Positions 7,098-16,911 are shown, counted from the stretch's first letter. The stretch: 64,000 bases of DNA from Amycolatopsis sp. (GCF_025464955.1 NZ_JAODNM010000094.1:1-64000), one strand, 5' to 3'. The notes: generated from the letters alone by a model not told the origin. A program made the numbers and translations.

Positions 7098-8320
7098 GCG
7101 TTTTTGATGCCCTTCAGTTCGCGCGAACGGGCGCGGGTGCCGCTCAACCGGGCCAGTGCGGCGGCACCCGCGAGCGGGCCCAACGCGAGCAGGGGTGCGG
7201 CGGCGCGCCAGCCGACGGCGTCGGCGAGCAGCGGCAGGGCCTGGATGGTCAGCACGCTGATGCCGAACCCGATCGCGGTCTGGACGGTCAGCGCCGTGCC
7301 GACGTAGGCCTGATCGGTCGCTTCGGTCAGCGCGGCCGAGAACTGGCCGGAGTCGGCGATCGCGGCAATGCCCCACACCAGCACGAGGCTGAACAGCACG
7401 GCAGGATGGGCCCCGAACGCCGCGACGGACAGGACGCAGCACGCCGCGCTGAGCAGCATCGCCGCCTTCGCGACCTCGATCCCGCCGACGCGGTCCGCCA
7501 GGGTTCCGCCGGCGAGGCAGCCGATGGCACCGCCGATCCCGATCACGGCGAATGCACCGAAGCTCACCGCGCGGGCGCTCACCGGCCCGGGTGACCAGGC
7601 CGCGTAGCTCGCGGTGAGGTAGGCGGGCAACCAGGTCCACAACGCGTAGAGCTCCCACATATGCCCGAAGTAGCCGAACACGATCAGTCGCTGACGTCGA
7701 TCGCGGAACAGCCGGGTGACCTGTGCGGGTGCCCACGGCGGCGCGGGGCGTGCGTTCGGGCCGGGTTTGACGAACAGGAGCGAGATCAGTGAGCCGAGCA
7801 ATGCCAGCGCCGCGGCCACGAGGAGGACATCGCGCCAGCGCGGCATGTCCAGTCCGTTGAGCAGTTGGGGTGCGGCCGAACCGAGCGCGAGCGCGCCGAG
7901 GAGCACGCCGAGCGCGGTGCCACGCCCGCGCGGGAACCACGAGACGACGACCTTCATCCCGGTCGGATACACCCCGGCCAGCGCGAACCCGGTGGTGAAG
8001 CGCAATGCCGCGGCGGCCCAAATCTCCTTGCCATAGAAGGGGAACGCAAGCGTCGCGCCGGCGGCGAGCGCCGCGCTGAGGGCGATCAGGAGCTGCGGGC
8101 GCAGCCGGTCGGCGAGGTTCGCCACCGCCGAGACCACCGCGCCCGCGGCGAACCCGACCTGCACCGTGGCGGTGAGCAGGATGCCGGCCTCGCGGGACAG
8201 CGCCCATTCCGCGCGCAGCGCCGGAACCACGCTGGAGGCGGAGAACCACAGTCCCATCACGAGGATTTGCACGAGCGCGACAAGCCCGAGCTGGACACGG
8301 CGTGACGCGGGTGGGGGCAA
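7094..8320 (-). CDS. MFS transporter
   Basis: 408 aa inner-membrane carrier with about 12 predicted membrane segments. The first begins at LGLVALVQILVMGLWFSASSV, and the A-loop is ANLADRLRPQ. The start is taken as TTG 8320 because GAGGAA stands 6 nt upstream, and the first helix follows soon after. The TGMKVVVSWFPRGRGTALGVLLGALALGSAAP stretch is typical of the NarK/CynX-like branch that carries small anions or cyanate-like solutes. Substrate cannot be told from sequence. It is divergent from alkB and convergent with the DUF427 gene. Confidence 0.85.
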   Translation of the reverse strand: MPPPASRRVQLGLVALVQILVMGLWFSASSVVPALRAEWALSREAGILLTATVQVGFAAGAVVSAVANLADRLRPQLLIALSAALAAGATLAFPFYGKEIWAAAALRFTTGFALAGVYPTGMKVVVSWFPRGRGTALGVLLGALALGSAAPQLLNGLDMPRWRDVLLVAAALALLGSLISLLFVKPGPNARPAPPWAPAQVTRLFRDRRQRLIVFGYFGHMWELYALWTWLPAYLTASYAAWSPGPVSARAVSFGAFAVIGIGGAIGCLAGGTLADRVGGIEVAKAAMLLSAACCVLSVAAFGAHPAVLFSLVLVWGIAAIADSGQFSAALTEATDQAYVGTALTVQTAIGFGISVLTIQALPLLADAVGWRAAAPLLALGPLAGAAALARLSGTRARSRELKGIKNA

Positions 8321-8445
8321 CGTGGTTCCTCGAAGCTCGCCGACCGGCCCGTTCGCCGTCGAATCCCTTTCATATCGCCGTCCAGCCGGCCGCGGGTCAA
8401 GGCTCCGGCGTGCTTGATCAATCTATCGAGTGATGAACCACGAGG

Positions 8446-8474
8446 TTGACACCGATTGCTCTCGTGTCTAGATT
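8446..8474 (+). promoter_or_regulatory. alkB promoter, consensus-like -35/-10
   Basis: TTGACA (8446-8451) and TAGATT (8469-8474) are separated by exactly 17 nt and end 54 nt before the alkB ATG. This is a near-ideal housekeeping-sigma promoter for an actinomycete. The 8475-8520 leader (GGGTACACATCACGATGG...) may hold a regulator site for the TetR protein encoded at the operon end. Confidence 0.65.
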
Positions 8475-8527
8475 GGGTACACATCACGATGGTTTGTAAG
8501 CTGGTCGGGACCGCAAGGAGGCGTGTC

Positions 8528-9703
8528 ATGACGGCATCGACGTCGAGGGGTCAGGAGGCCGAAGAGGTCACCTGGCGCGATGGCAAGCGGTATGCGTGGC
8601 TGCTCGGCCTGATCATCCCGACGGCCCCGTTCATCGCCTGGGGCCTGGTTTCGGCCACCGGGCTCGGGCTGTTCTGGTGGGCCGGGCCGATCCTCGTCTT
8701 CCTGCTCATCCCGCTCATCGACGTCGTGGTGGGCACCGACGCCGAGAACCCGCCGGACGACCTGATCGACTGGCTCGAGCGGGACCGCTACTACCGCTGG
8801 GTCACCTATCTCTACCTGCCGATCCAGTACGTGTCGCTGGCCGTCGCGTGCTGGCTCTGGACGACACATCCGATGTCGGTGGCAGACAAGATCGGCCTGG
8901 CGGTCACGGTTGGCATCGTCGCCGGGATCGGCATCAACACCGCGCACGAACTGGGGCACAAGAAGGACGAACTCGAGCGCTGGCTGTCGAAGATCGCGCT
9001 GGCGCAGTCCGCATACGGCCACTTCTTCATCGAACACAACCGGGGTCACCACGTCCGCGTCGCGACCCCGGAAGACCCGGCGAGCTCCCGGTTCGGCGAG
9101 ACGTTCTGGGGTTTCCTCCCGCGTTCGGTGTCCGGCAGCCTCAAATCGGGATGGAGCCTGGAAAAGGCGCGGCTCGCGAGGTCGAACAAGGGGCCGTGGA
9201 GCCTGCGCAACGACGTCGTCAACGCCTGGGCGATGACGCTCGTGTTGTTCGCGGCGCTCGTCGCGGTGTTCGGCGTGAGTGTGCTGCCGTACCTGGTCGT
9301 CCAGGCGGTGTTCGGGTTTTCGTTGCTGGAAGCCGTGAACTACCTCGAGCACTACGGCCTCCGGCGGCAAAAGGAACCTTCCGGTCGTTACGAGCGCCCG
9401 GCGCCGCGGCACAGCTGGAACAGCAACAACGTGTGCACCAACGTCTTCCTGTACCACCTCCAGCGCCACAGCGACCACCACGCGAACCCGACGAGGCGGT
9501 ACCAGGCGCTGCGGCATTTCGAACAGGCGCCGCAGCTGCCCGCGGGGTACGCGTCGATGATCGTGTGCGCGTACTTCCCGCCGGTATGGCGCAAGGTGAT
9601 GGACAAGCGCGTACTCGCCCACTACGGCGGCGACGTCACGCTCGCGAACGTCAACCCCCGCAACCGCGGCCGGATCCTGGCCAGGTATGGACAGGCGGCA
9701 TGA
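8528..9703 (+). CDS. alkB: Alkane 1-monooxygenase
   Basis: Integral-membrane non-heme diiron hydroxylase that oxidises the terminal carbon of medium-chain n-alkanes, 391 aa. The ATG at 8528 follows AAGGAGG with ideal spacing. All His boxes of the AlkB family are present: HELGHKK, EHNRGHH, LQRHSDHHA and the AlkB-specific NYLEHYGLRR. Six hydrophobic segments are visible, starting at YAWLLGLIIPTAPFIAWGL. Electrons come from the rubredoxins encoded immediately downstream, the first of which overlaps by 4 nt. A rubredoxin reductase gene, which often completes such operons, is not present in the window. Confidence 0.97.
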   Translation: MTASTSRGQEAEEVTWRDGKRYAWLLGLIIPTAPFIAWGLVSATGLGLFWWAGPILVFLLIPLIDVVVGTDAENPPDDLIDWLERDRYYRWVTYLYLPIQYVSLAVACWLWTTHPMSVADKIGLAVTVGIVAGIGINTAHELGHKKDELERWLSKIALAQSAYGHFFIEHNRGHHVRVATPEDPASSRFGETFWGFLPRSVSGSLKSGWSLEKARLARSNKGPWSLRNDVVNAWAMTLVLFAALVAVFGVSVLPYLVVQAVFGFSLLEAVNYLEHYGLRRQKEPSGRYERPAPRHSWNSNNVCTNVFLYHLQRHSDHHANPTRRYQALRHFEQAPQLPAGYASMIVCAYFPPVWRKVMDKRVLAHYGGDVTLANVNPRNRGRILARYGQAA

Positions 9704-9867
9704 GCCGGTTCCGGTGCCCGGTCTGCTCGTACGTCTACGACGAGGCTCAGGGCGCGCCACGTGAAGGATTCCCGGCCGGCACGGGCTGGGCCGACGTGCC
9801 CGACGACTGGTGCTGCCCGGACTGCGGGGTCAGGGAGAAGATCGATTTCGAGGAGGTCGGGTCATGA
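9700..9867 (+). CDS. rubA1: Rubredoxin (AlkG1-type)
   Basis: 55-aa one-iron electron carrier. ATG 9700 overlaps the alkB stop (ATGA). The iron ligands are the two CxxC pairs CPVC near the N-terminus and CPDC near residue 40, with the conserved YVYDEAQG and GWADVPDDW between them. CSYVYD replaces the usual CGYxYD, a feature of the AlkG1-like subgroup that often cannot itself reduce AlkB. The following rubredoxin is the AlkG2-like form. Too small to be found by length alone; the motif pattern makes the call secure. Confidence 0.93.
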   Translation: MSRFRCPVCSYVYDEAQGAPREGFPAGTGWADVPDDWCCPDCGVREKIDFEEVGS

Positions 9868-10037
9868 AGGTCTACCGCTGCGAGGTCTGCGGGTTCGAGT
9901 ACGACGAGGCGCTGGGCTGGCCGGACGAGGACATCGCTCCGGGCACCCCGTGGGACGACATCCCGGACGACTGGTCCTGCCCCGACTGCGGCGCCGCGAA
10001 GGCGGACTTCGTCATGGTCGAGGTGGAACGGGCTTGA
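9864..10037 (+). CDS. rubA2: Rubredoxin (AlkG2-type)
   Basis: 57-aa rubredoxin starting at ATG 9864 that overlaps the previous stop by 4 nt. Ligands are CEVCG at residues 6-9 and CPDCG near 40. The ending [16 protein letters not shown] and the insert [16 protein letters not shown] fit the AlkG2 subgroup, which in characterised systems transfers electrons to the alkane hydroxylase. Translationally coupled to rubA1, so the two are made together; a different reductase elsewhere in the genome must reduce it. Confidence 0.94.
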   Translation: MKVYRCEVCGFEYDEALGWPDEDIAPGTPWDDIPDDWSCPDCGAAKADFVMVEVERA

Positions 10038-10081
10038 GCGCGGTTTTGACACTGCGGACGGGCGCTGACAACGTGACGGAC

Positions 10082-10693
10082 ATGGCCGTCACCAAAACCC
10101 GGGTCCCGTTCGCCGAAGCGGCGCGGACGCTGCTGCGGGACACTCTGCTCGACGCGGCGAGCGACCTGCTGCGCGAGCACGCCTGGGCCGAGCTGAAGAT
10201 GGCCGACATCGCCAGGACCGCCGGGGTCAGCAGGCAGACGCTGTACAAGGAGTTCGGCTCCCGCCAGGCGTTCGCGCAGGCCTACATCGTGCGCGAGGCC
10301 GGGGTGTTCCTCACCGCCGTCGAGAGTGCGGTCGCCCAGCACCTCGACGACCCGCGTCAGGCGGTGAGCGCGGCCATCTCCGTCTTCCTGACCGCGGCTG
10401 CCGAGGAGCCGCTGATCAAGGCGATCGTCGCCGGTGACGACGCCGACGGGCTGCTCTCGCTCGTCACCAACCACGCCGGCCCGGTGCTGAGCGGCGCGAG
10501 CGAGCGGCTGGCGGCCTTCCTGATCGCCCACTGGCCGGACGCCCCGGCCGCGAAGCTCGAACTGGTCGCCAAGTACATGGTCCGGCTGGCGGTCAGCTTC
10601 GCCGCGTCGCCGGAGGGGACGCCCGCCGAGACCGCGGCCGCGATGGCGGACGTGCTCGGGCCTTTCCTCGACGAGGTCGTCGGACCACGCTAA
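10082..10693 (+). CDS. TetR-family regulator of the alk operon (AlkU/AlkX-like)
   Basis: 203 aa from ATG 10082 (GTG ten bases upstream is an alternative). The N-terminal helix-turn-helix is MADIARTAGVSRQTLYKEFGSRQAFAQAYI, preceded by the helix LRDTLLDAASDLLREHAW. The ligand domain begins near residue 80. Position as last gene after alkB and rubredoxins matches AlkU of Rhodococcus and AlkX of Dietzia, where the regulator represses its own operon until fatty acid appears. A 44-nt gap separates it from rubA2. Target is inferred from context. Confidence 0.85.
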   Translation: MAVTKTRVPFAEAARTLLRDTLLDAASDLLREHAWAELKMADIARTAGVSRQTLYKEFGSRQAFAQAYIVREAGVFLTAVESAVAQHLDDPRQAVSAAISVFLTAAAEEPLIKAIVAGDDADGLLSLVTNHAGPVLSGASERLAAFLIAHWPDAPAAKLELVAKYMVRLAVSFAASPEGTPAETAAAMADVLGPFLDEVVGPR

Positions 10694-10715
10694 CGTCACC
10701 CCACGGAGGTGTCGC

Positions 10716-12071
10716 ATGCGCTTGGCTCGCCGGGTCCGCAGTGTGGTGTCAGTAGGTCTGGGTTTGTTACTGCTGGGGGCGCTCCTCGCGCCCGCGGCTT
10801 CGGCGGCGGCGACGTCTCCACCGGACGACCAGCCGTTGCCCGGTTACACGATCAGCAATCCGCCGTTGCCTCCGGCGACAGTCGGCGGTCAACTCGCGAA
10901 GGTGACCCAGGGCGTGCACAGCCACGCCGCGTACACCATCGAAGTTCCGCCGCACTGGAACGGCAGCCTCGCGCTGTGGGCGCACGGGTATCGCGGTCAG
11001 GGCACCGTGCTCACCGTCGACGCGCCGTCGTACGGCCTGCGCCAGCAAATGCTCGACCAGGGCTACGCGTGGGCGGCGTCGTCGTACTACGACAACGGCT
11101 ACGACGTGCGGTCCGGTGTGACGACGACGCGTGATCTCGCGACGTTGTTCGGCAAGCTCGCCGGGAAGCCCAAGCAGGTCTTCCTCGCCGGGGTGTCGAT
11201 GGGCGGGCACGTCATCGGCCGCTCGCTCGAGCAGTACCCCGGGTTCTACGCCGGCGCGCTGCCGATGTGCGGGGTGCTCGGCGACCAGACGCTGTTCGAC
11301 GGCTACTACGACTACAACCTCGCCGCGCAGGACCTCGCGGGCGTGCCGGCGTTCCCGATTCCCGCCGACTACGCGACGAACGCGGCGCCGAAGATCGAAG
11401 CCGCGCTCGGACTGACGGCGTTGAAGCCGGGCGGTCCGGACACGACGAACGAGCGTGGAGCGCAGCTGCGGGCGATCACGGTCAACCGCACGGGCGGCGT
11501 GCGGCCGGGCGCGGACAACGCGTTCGCGTACTGGAAGGACTTCCTGTTCAGCATCGCCGTGCCGTCGGGCGGGACGACGTTGGCGCAGAACCCGGGCCAG
11601 GTCGCGACGAACTTGTTCACCCGGTACCAGCCCAACACCCCGGTCAACGTCAACGCCACTGTGCGCCGGGTCCCGCCGGCCAACCTCGCGGCCCGGCTCT
11701 CGCCCGCGTTGACGCAGATCCCGCACATCTACGGGCTGCCGCGCGTGCCGGTGCTGACGCTGCACGGCCTCGGGGACATGTTCGTCCCGTTCTCGATGGA
11801 ACAGGCGTACCGCGCCGACGTCGACCGCACCGGCCAGGGTGGCCTGGTGGTGCAACGGGCGATCCGGTCGGTGAACCACTGTGAGTTCGACGCGACCGAG
11901 GCCGGATCAGCCTGGAACGACCTCGTTCGCTGGGTCGACACCGGGCACCGCCCCGCCGGCGACGTCGTCGACAACCCGAAGACCGTCGCGTCCCCGACGT
12001 TCGGCTGCCGCTTCACCGACCCGGCAGCCCACGCCACCGGCACCCGGCCGCTCTTCCCTGCCTGCCCGTAG
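10716..12071 (+). CDS. Secreted alpha/beta-hydrolase
   Basis: 451 aa exported protein. Residues 1-32 form a Sec signal peptide (basic MRLARRVR, hydrophobic SVGLGLLLLGALLAP, cleavage after ASA). The mature part has the hydrolase nucleophile elbow GVSMGGH (Ser near residue 164), a likely acid in LHGLGDMFVP and a likely His in NHCEF, with cysteines that could pair outside the cell. WAHGYRGQGTVL resembles the oxyanion HG turn. Substrate unknown; esterase or peptidase activity is possible. Starts 23 nt after tetR with CGGAGG before the ATG, and may be read from the same transcript. Long palindrome follows. Confidence 0.8.
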   Translation: MRLARRVRSVVSVGLGLLLLGALLAPAASAAATSPPDDQPLPGYTISNPPLPPATVGGQLAKVTQGVHSHAAYTIEVPPHWNGSLALWAHGYRGQGTVLTVDAPSYGLRQQMLDQGYAWAASSYYDNGYDVRSGVTTTRDLATLFGKLAGKPKQVFLAGVSMGGHVIGRSLEQYPGFYAGALPMCGVLGDQTLFDGYYDYNLAAQDLAGVPAFPIPADYATNAAPKIEAALGLTALKPGGPDTTNERGAQLRAITVNRTGGVRPGADNAFAYWKDFLFSIAVPSGGTTLAQNPGQVATNLFTRYQPNTPVNVNATVRRVPPANLAARLSPALTQIPHIYGLPRVPVLTLHGLGDMFVPFSMEQAYRADVDRTGQGGLVVQRAIRSVNHCEFDATEAGSAWNDLVRWVDTGHRPAGDVVDNPKTVASPTFGCRFTDPAAHATGTRPLFPACP

Positions 12072-12085
12072 GGGGAGCTCGGGAG

Positions 12086-12136
12086 CCCTCAGGGCCACCC
12101 TTGTGGCGTTCAACGCCACAAGGGTGGCCCTGAGGG
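12086..12136. terminator. 51-nt perfect palindrome between convergent genes
   Basis: Arms 12086-12110 and 12112-12136 are perfectly complementary over 25 bp around a single central C; the centre reads GCGTTCAACGC. It sits between the ends of the hydrolase gene and the aldo/keto reductase gene, so it can terminate in both directions. No U-tract follows. Same architecture as 35078-35128 and 50668-50712. Confidence 0.7.
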
Positions 12137-12154
12137 AGCTTTGCCGGGAGGACC

Positions 12155-13183
12155 TCAGGAGTCGGTGGACTTCTTCCAGAGGTTGATGTCCGCGTCGGTG
12201 GCGTACTTGTCGATCTCGGCGAGCTCATCGGCGGTGAACTCGAGGTTGTCCAGGGCGCCGACGTTGTCCTCGAGCTGTTTGACGCTGCTCGCGCCGATGA
12301 GGACCGAGGTCATCCGCGGGTCGCGGAGGCCCCAGGCCAGTGCGAGCTGGGCGAGGCTCTGACCGCGGCGTCCGGCGATCTCGTTGAGCGCGCGCACCTT
12401 GCTCAGCGCTTGCTCGTTCAGGGTGTCCGGGTTGAGCGACTTGCCCTGCGCGGCGCGCGAGTCCGACGGGATGCCGTCGAGGTAGCGGTCGGTCAGCATG
12501 CCCTGCGCGAGCGGGGAGAACGCGATGCAGCCGGAGCCGGTCTCCTCGAGGGTGTCGAGCAGGTGGTCGTCCTCGGTCCAGCGGTTTAGCATCGAGTACG
12601 ACGGCTGGTGGATCAGCAGCGGCGTGCCGAGTTCGCGCAGCAGCCGCGCCGCCTCGCGGGTCTTCTCGGAGGAGTACGACGAGATCCCGACGTAGAGCGC
12701 CTTACCCGAGGTGACGGCGGTGTGCAGCGCGCCGACCGTCTCCTCCAGCGGGGTCTCCGGGTCGAAGCGGTGCGAGTAGAAGATGTCGACGTAGTCGAGG
12801 CCCAGCCGGCCGAGGGACTGGTCGAGCGACGCCAGCACGTACTTCCGGGATCCCCACTCACCGTACGGGCCCGGCCACATGTCGTAACCGGCTTTGGACG
12901 AGATGATCAGCTCGTCGCGGTACGGGCGGAAGTCGTCGGCGAGCATGCGGCCGAAGTTCGTCTCGGCCGAGCCGTACGGCGGGCCGTAGTTGTTCGCCAG
13001 GTCGAAGTGCGTGATGCCGAGGTCGAACGCCCGGCGCGCGATGGCCCGCTGGGTGTCGTACGGGCGGTCGTGGCCGAAGTTGTGCCACAGACCCAGCGAG
13101 ATCGCCGGCAGTTTCAGGCCGCTTCGCCCGCAGCGCCGGTAGGGGAACGAGTCATATCGGCTGCTAGCCGCAACGTAGGTCAC
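12155..13183 (-). CDS. Aldo/keto reductase (YghZ/Gpr-like)
   Basis: 342 aa NADPH-dependent reductase. GTG 13183 is chosen because VTYVAASSRYDSFPYRRCGRSGLKLP matches the conserved YghZ N-terminus; the frame stays open to 13333 without similarity. The AKR tetrad is visible as Asp in FDLANNYGP with the Tyr, Lys in SSKAGYDMW and His in FYSHRFDP. The cofactor-binding tail is IGASSVKQLEDNV. Enzymes of this group detoxify methylglyoxal and other small carbonyls. It is convergent with the secreted hydrolase and ends 26 nt before the mimR-like gene on the same strand. Confidence 0.9.
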   Translation of the reverse strand: MTYVAASSRYDSFPYRRCGRSGLKLPAISLGLWHNFGHDRPYDTQRAIARRAFDLGITHFDLANNYGPPYGSAETNFGRMLADDFRPYRDELIISSKAGYDMWPGPYGEWGSRKYVLASLDQSLGRLGLDYVDIFYSHRFDPETPLEETVGALHTAVTSGKALYVGISSYSSEKTREAARLLRELGTPLLIHQPSYSMLNRWTEDDHLLDTLEETGSGCIAFSPLAQGMLTDRYLDGIPSDSRAAQGKSLNPDTLNEQALSKVRALNEIAGRRGQSLAQLALAWGLRDPRMTSVLIGASSVKQLEDNVGALDNLEFTADELAEIDKYATDADINLWKKSTDS

Positions 13184-13208
13184 GACCGCCAATCTAACCC
13201 TGCCCGCG

Positions 13209-15008
13209 CTAGTGCGGCACGTCGATGCCGTAGTCGTGGATCTTGCGGTAGATCGTCGCCCGTGACATGCCGAGCGCCTTCGCCGCCTGCGCCTTGTTGC
13301 CCTCTGCGTCGAGCAGGCTCCGCACGATCGCATCCCGTTCCATCGACTCGAGCGGGCTCAGGATGCGGCGGTTCACCGTGCGGCATTCGGGTGGCAGGTC
13401 CTCGGGCTCGATCGTGCCCGCCCGCCGGCGCCGCTCGACTTTCCGCAGCACCTGCTTGAGCTGGCTGACGTTGCCGGGCCACTTGTTCCGCAGCAGCAGC
13501 TGGACCGCGGCGGGCGAACACACCAGCCGGGTGTCCTGGCCCAGCTTCAGCAGCAGGAACGGGACGAGCTCGCGGATGTCCTCGATGTGGTGCCGCAGCG
13601 GCGGAACCGGGACGGACCGGGGGAAGCACTCGAGGACGTCGTCTGCCGCGTGGTCCTGGCCCTCGGCCATCGTGGCGACCAGCCAGGGGCCGTCCTGCTT
13701 GTCCTCTCGGCGCAAGGCCGCCGCGTCAAGCTTCGCCACGAGCCTGTCGGCGTGCTCGGGAGGCATCTGGTCTAGATGGGAAAGCACGACGGTGCCCGAG
13801 TCTCGGTCGAGCGCTTCGGCGAGCGGCTTGAACAGCTCGTCCGGTGTCGACAGCTGCGCGAAGTCGAGAACGGTGAACGGGGCCGTGGGGTTCTGCCGAT
13901 CGTGGACGGCTTTGGCGATCGACAGCTTGCCGGTCCCGCGTTCGCCTTCGAGCACGGTCCACTCGCCGTTTTGGCGGTGGTGGCGCGTGTCGTTGCAGGC
14001 ACGCAGCCACAGGGCGCCCGAGCCGACGATCCCGGGCAGCAGCGGCGCCTGGATGGGGACGGCGGCCGCGGCGGGGAACTCGGCTTCCCGGGTGAGGCGG
14101 ACGCGCACGATGCCACCGGCCGGGCCCGCTTCGCTCGACACCGGCGTGCACGACAGCCGCGCGGTCGCGCCGCTCGGCAGGTCCATACTGAGCGTGACCT
14201 GCCGCCGTGCGGTCAGCACCTCGGCGCCGCGCGCCAGCAGCGCGGCCTGGTCGCCGGGGGCGAGGACACGCCGCGCGTGCTCGTTCAGCATCACCAGGCT
14301 GTTGTTGACGGCGAAGACGATGCCTTGGCCGCGGCGGCACGCGCGGAGGTACTCGGTGAACAGGCTGAGCTCGCGGATACCCACTTGCGTGGTGAGTTCG
14401 TGCTGGATGTCTTGCACGGTCGCCTTCGCCAGGGTCAGCAGGAGTGGGCCGGCGTCTTTCCGCCAGCAGGTCAGGTCGAGCAGGCCGACCACCTGGCCGG
14501 AGATCGGGTGGCGGATCGGGACTCCGGCACAGCCGAGCATGTCGAGGTTCTCGGCGTAGTGCTCGTGCCCGAACACCGCCGTCGGCTGCCGGCCTTCCAG
14601 CGCGGTGCCGATGCCGTTCGTGCCGACGAACTCCTCGGCGTAGCTGAACCCGCGTGCCAGCTGGACGCGGTCGAGGTGGCGTTCGAGTGACGGGTCGTCG
14701 GTCCGGCGGTCGAGGACGAGCCCGCGGTCGTCGGTGAGGATGACACTGACGGCCGAGCCGTTCAGCTGCTCCTGAAGCCGGGCGAGCACCGGGCCCGCGC
14801 TCTGCGTCAGCGGGGTCTCGAGGTTGGGGTCCTTGACGTATGGCGATTCGACGTGGTCGGCGGCGACGTTCCACGTCCTCGACCGCCACCAGGAGGCCAG
14901 GATCGTCGACCGTACAGCGCGTTCATCGACCGATTCCGCGCTGAGGAAACGTTCTCGTGCCTCCGCGAGCAGGCCAAGAGAGCTGCCTTGGCCGTACGAA
15001 TCCGCCAA
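13209..15008 (-). CDS. mimR: GAF/Fis-type transcriptional activator of the propane monooxygenase operon
   Basis: 599 aa, NtrC-like in layout. Residues about 75-180 are a GAF sensor ([22 protein letters not shown]), followed by a PAS-like stretch. A degenerate AAA+ domain has Walker A GERGTGK but no GAFTGA loop, and a C-terminal Fis helix-turn-helix ([25 protein letters not shown]) ends the protein. Loss of GAFTGA fits actinobacteria, which lack sigma-54. Divergent from prmA across 224 nt, exactly as mimR stands to mimABCD in Mycobacterium, where MimR is needed for induction by acetone or propane metabolites. A palindrome in the shared gap is a likely binding site. Confidence 0.88.
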   Translation of the reverse strand: MADSYGQGSSLGLLAEARERFLSAESVDERAVRSTILASWWRSRTWNVAADHVESPYVKDPNLETPLTQSAGPVLARLQEQLNGSAVSVILTDDRGLVLDRRTDDPSLERHLDRVQLARGFSYAEEFVGTNGIGTALEGRQPTAVFGHEHYAENLDMLGCAGVPIRHPISGQVVGLLDLTCWRKDAGPLLLTLAKATVQDIQHELTTQVGIRELSLFTEYLRACRRGQGIVFAVNNSLVMLNEHARRVLAPGDQAALLARGAEVLTARRQVTLSMDLPSGATARLSCTPVSSEAGPAGGIVRVRLTREAEFPAAAAVPIQAPLLPGIVGSGALWLRACNDTRHHRQNGEWTVLEGERGTGKLSIAKAVHDRQNPTAPFTVLDFAQLSTPDELFKPLAEALDRDSGTVVLSHLDQMPPEHADRLVAKLDAAALRREDKQDGPWLVATMAEGQDHAADDVLECFPRSVPVPPLRHHIEDIRELVPFLLLKLGQDTRLVCSPAAVQLLLRNKWPGNVSQLKQVLRKVERRRRAGTIEPEDLPPECRTVNRRILSPLESMERDAIVRSLLDAEGNKAQAAKALGMSRATIYRKIHDYGIDVPH

Positions 15009-15116
15009 CGATCCACCTCCGACCTGAGTCCCGGATCTGCCGTGGGGAGTGCAGCGTCGAGGCGCGGCACAGCCCTGTGTCGCTGACCAGAGTACGCGGA
15101 GCGCAAGTCCGGCATC

Positions 15117-15131
15117 GTCTCACAATGAGAC
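15117..15131. promoter_or_regulatory. Candidate MimR operator upstream of prmA
   Basis: GTCTCACAATGAGAC is a perfect 6-3-6 inverted repeat, 102 nt before the prmA start and 109 nt from the mimR start. Distance and symmetry suit an upstream activator site for a Fis-type dimer. No second equally perfect copy was found by eye in the gap. Confidence 0.55.
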
Positions 15132-15232
15132 CGCGCGCCCATCGGCTCTGGGGTGTGATTCGAGTTACCAGGACGGCACCGCGAATGCTTCATCCCGGAC
15201 CTGCGCACGAACCCCATCCACGGAGGTATGGC

Positions 15233-16870
15233 GTGAGCCGACAGAGTCTGAGCAAAGCACATAAAAAGATCACCGAACTGTCGTGGGATCCCACGTTCGC
15301 CACTCCCGCGAAGCGTTTCGGCACCGACTACAAGTTCGACAAGGCCCCGAAGAAAGATCCACTGAAGCAGATCCTTCGCTCCTACTTCCCGATGGAGGAG
15401 GAAAAGGACAACCGGGTCTTCGGCGCGATGGACGGTGCCATCCGCGGGAACATGTTCCGCCAGGTGCAGGAGCGGTGGATGGAGTGGCAGAAGCTGTTCC
15501 TGTCGATCATCCCGTTCCCGGAGATCTCGGCGGCGCGGGCGATGCCGCTGGCCATCGACGCGGTCCCGAACCCCGAGGTGCACAACGGCCTCGCGGTGCA
15601 GATGATCGACGAGGTCCGGCATTCCACGATCCAGATGAACCTCAAGCGCCTCTACATGAACCACTACATCGACCCGGCCGGGTTCGACATCACCGAGAAG
15701 GCGTTCTCCAACAGCTACTGCGGCACCATCGGCCGCCAGTTCGGTGAAGGGTTCATCACCGGCGACGCGATCACCGCCGCCAACATCTATCTGACGGTCG
15801 TGGCCGAGACGGCGTTCACCAACACGCTGTTCGTCGCCATGCCGTCGGAAGCCGCCGCCAACGGCGACTACCTGCTGCCGACGGTGTTCCACTCGGTGCA
15901 GTCGGACGAGTCGCGCCACATCAGCAATGGTTACTCCATTCTGCTGATGGCGCTCGCCGACGAGGACAACCGCCAGCTGCTCGAGCGCGACCTGCGTTAC
16001 GCCTGGTGGAACAACCACTGCGTGGTCGACGCCGCGATCGGGACCTTCATCGAGTACGGCACGAAGGACCGCCGCAAGGACCGCGACAGCTACGCCGAGA
16101 TGTGGCGCCGGTGGATCTACGACGACTACTACCGCTCGTACCTGATCCCGCTGGAGAAGTACGGCTTGAAGATCCCGCACGACCTCGTCGAAGAGGCGTG
16201 GGACCGGATCATCAACAAGTTCTACGTCCACCGCGTCGCGCAGTTCTTCGCGACGGGCTGGCCGGTGAACTACTGGCGCATCGACCCGATGACGGACAAG
16301 GACTTCGAGTGGTTCGAAGCCAAGTACCCGGGTTGGTACAGCCAGTTCGGCAAGTGGTGGGAGGCGTACAGCCGCCTGCGCTACCCGGGCAAGAACAAGC
16401 CGATCGCCTTCGAGGACGTCGGCTACGAGTACCCGCACCGCTGCTGGTCGTGCATGGTCCCCTGCCTGATCCGCGAGGACATGGTGGTGGACAAGGTCGA
16501 CGACACCTGGCGCACCTACTGCTCGGAAACCTGCGCCTGGACCGACAAGACCGCGTTCCGCCCGACCTACGAGGGTCGCGAGACCCCCAACATGGGCCGG
16601 CTCACCGGAAAGCGGGAGTGGGAGACGCTGTACGACGGCGGCGACCTGGCCGACATCATCACCGACCTCGGTTACGTCCGTGATGACGGCAAGACGCTGA
16701 TCCCGCAGCCGCACCTCGACCTCGACGACCCGAAGAAGCTGTGGACCCTCGACGACGTCCGTGGCATTCCCTTCGGCAGCCCGAACATCGCGCTCAACAA
16801 GATGTCGGACGCCGAGCGCGAGGCCCACGTGGCCGCGTACCGGGCCAACCCGAACGTCACGGTGAGCTGA
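15233..16870 (+). CDS. prmA: Propane 2-monooxygenase, hydroxylase large (alpha) subunit
   Basis: Catalytic diiron subunit of the soluble propane monooxygenase, 545 aa. GTG 15233 follows [26 protein letters not shown] is the family start. All diiron ligands can be placed: Glu97 (PEISA), Glu127-x-x-His130 (DEVRH), Glu192 (AET) and Glu226-x-x-His229 (DESRH). The C-terminal part holds CWSCMVPC and CSETCAW, cysteine pairs typical of this group. Works with the beta subunit, reductase and coupling protein encoded behind it to oxidise propane mainly to 2-propanol; mycobacterial MimA also hydroxylates phenol and acetone. A strong hairpin follows the stop. Confidence 0.97.
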   Translation: MSRQSLSKAHKKITELSWDPTFATPAKRFGTDYKFDKAPKKDPLKQILRSYFPMEEEKDNRVFGAMDGAIRGNMFRQVQERWMEWQKLFLSIIPFPEISAARAMPLAIDAVPNPEVHNGLAVQMIDEVRHSTIQMNLKRLYMNHYIDPAGFDITEKAFSNSYCGTIGRQFGEGFITGDAITAANIYLTVVAETAFTNTLFVAMPSEAAANGDYLLPTVFHSVQSDESRHISNGYSILLMALADEDNRQLLERDLRYAWWNNHCVVDAAIGTFIEYGTKDRRKDRDSYAEMWRRWIYDDYYRSYLIPLEKYGLKIPHDLVEEAWDRIINKFYVHRVAQFFATGWPVNYWRIDPMTDKDFEWFEAKYPGWYSQFGKWWEAYSRLRYPGKNKPIAFEDVGYEYPHRCWSCMVPCLIREDMVVDKVDDTWRTYCSETCAWTDKTAFRPTYEGRETPNMGRLTGKREWETLYDGGDLADIITDLGYVRDDGKTLIPQPHLDLDDPKKLWTLDDVRGIPFGSPNIALNKMSDAEREAHVAAYRANPNVTVS

Positions 16871-16878
16871 TGAGCATC

Positions 16879-16911
16879 CCCGCGGCGGCCCGCAACCCGG
16901 GCCGCCGCGGG
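16879..16911 (+). other. Intercistronic hairpin between prmA and prmB
   Basis: Arms CCCGCGGCGGCCCG (16879-16892) and its exact complement (16898-16911) pair over 14 bp with a 5-nt CAACC loop. It lies wholly within the 78-nt gap of an operon whose genes must be coexpressed. A partial terminator or a 3'-protecting stem that raises prmA message above prmBCD would fit; no U-tract is present. Confidence 0.65.

Noticed and set aside
16879-16911. Full terminator after prmA
   Set aside because: prmB, prmC and prmD are needed for activity, follow closely and show no promoter of their own in the 37 nt that remain.
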